DNA of 64,000 nucleotides from Pithys albifrons albifrons. Its lineage: Eukaryota; Chordata; Aves; Passeriformes; Thamnophilidae. The translations under genes were made by a program, and so were the position numbers. The notes beneath the pieces are model-generated. The model was not told the origin of the DNA and did not search any database. It saw only the letters and a list, made by a program, of their open reading frames with translations. The stretch is from positions 12,925,733 to 12,989,732 of the forward strand of contig NC_092473.1 in NCBI RefSeq assembly GCF_047495875.1, written 5' to 3'. Positions 63,701 through 64,000 of this stretch are shown here, piece after piece; positions within the stretch are counted from its first letter, which is position 1; each line of letters begins with the position of its first letter.

Positions 63701-64000
63701 TTGGGTTTGAAGGCATTTATGACACAGTCACTGGACTGTACTCTCAGTGGTACATCATAAATTCTGAGGCTCTTTTACATTTTTACAAATCTCTCAACTT
63801 CCCCTTGAGGTTCCAAGATGAAAATAATTGTGTTGCAAATATCAACTGCTAAAAACTGAAATTAGATTTATATGTTCATAAAATTCAGGCCACTGCTGCT
63901 ACATTAAGGAGTTTTATTTCCATAAAGACTTCTGTGTAGAGTGATCTATGATTGAAGAGCCTGGAACAACATATCTGTATTTTCTGTGTACTATTTCTAA
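60767..64000 (+). other. intron 4, last part, no gene seen
   Basis: AT-rich unique sequence to the end of the window. No exon, RNA gene or mobile element was recognised. Confidence 0.65.

Larger units (their letters stand above)
1..64000 (+). other. SDK1: SDK1 locus, partial (introns 1-4 with exons 2-4)
   Basis: The whole window appears to lie inside one transcription unit on the + strand. Three exons with matching phases and canonical AG/GT borders encode the N-terminal Ig region of a sidekick protein, a synaptic homophilic adhesion molecule with Ig and fibronectin III domains and one membrane segment. The choice of SDK1 over SDK2 rests on recalled family sequence: the stretches [11 protein letters not shown] in exon 2 and MGNFLDTDQRKTV in exon 4 fit SDK1 better, while a few residues (LHN, HAG) resemble SDK2. 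No promoter, first exon or polyadenylation region is visible. Exon numbers assume the usual vertebrate structure, in which exon 1 carries the signal peptide. I found no sequence for the expected exon 5 (the rest of Ig domain 2) before base 64000. Confidence 0.85.

Noticed and set aside
1..64000. CRISPR arrays, operons, phage or bacterial defence systems.
   Set aside because: The window is vertebrate intronic DNA; the tandem arrays are minisatellites without the spacer structure of CRISPR.

Overview
This is vertebrate genomic DNA, and almost all of it is intron. Its signs point to a bird, probably a passerine (songbird). It carries CR1 LINE fragments with the typical avian 3' end (TTCTATGATTCTATG) and two copies of a tRNA-Ile-derived, CR1-tailed SINE that I recognise as TguSINE1-like, a family described from passerines. 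There is no sign of bacterial, viral or operon organisation. The only protein-coding exons I can support belong to one gene on the + strand.

That gene is SDK1 (sidekick-1), a large neuronal homophilic adhesion protein of the immunoglobulin superfamily. Three consecutive exons are visible: 40732-40891, 46179-46285 and 50403-50550. They join in phase (1-2, 2-1, 1-2) and encode Ig domain 1 and the start of Ig domain 2. By comparison with vertebrate SDK1 these are probably exons 2 to 4. Exon 1 (signal peptide) lies upstream of base 1 and exon 5 lies beyond base 64000, so intron 1 is more than 40 kb here and intron 4 more than 13 kb.

Layout: 1-40731 is intron 1, with a GC-rich minisatellite (3018-3573), a SINE (6313-6451), CR1 fragments (27312-27438, 32253-32492, 39397-39536) and an A/C-only tract (30234-30391). 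At its end is a 40-bp tandem array (40343-40746) that runs into exon 2. Intron 2 (40892-46178) holds a second SINE (45874-45993). Intron 3 (46286-50402) holds A-rich simple repeats and a GGAT microsatellite close to exon 4. Intron 4 (50551-64000) holds two CR1 copies (53355-53622, 60245-60766); the second still has an open ORF2 C-terminus.

The most striking observation is at the exon 2 acceptor. The last bases of intron 1 and the first 15 bases of exon 2 have been amplified as a perfect 40-bp tandem repeat, giving ten consecutive 3' splice sites. Each unit carries its own branchpoint-like ATAAC, pyrimidine tract, AG and exon start. Only the most 3' site opens the reading frame. The nine upstream copies read five codons and then hit TAA, so any use of them would give a truncated, NMD-prone transcript. 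This looks like a VNTR that could tune splicing of SDK1. Weaker candidates are a 9-nt microexon in intron 1 (36180-36188) and a strong isolated acceptor followed by 110 open codons (30759-31090).
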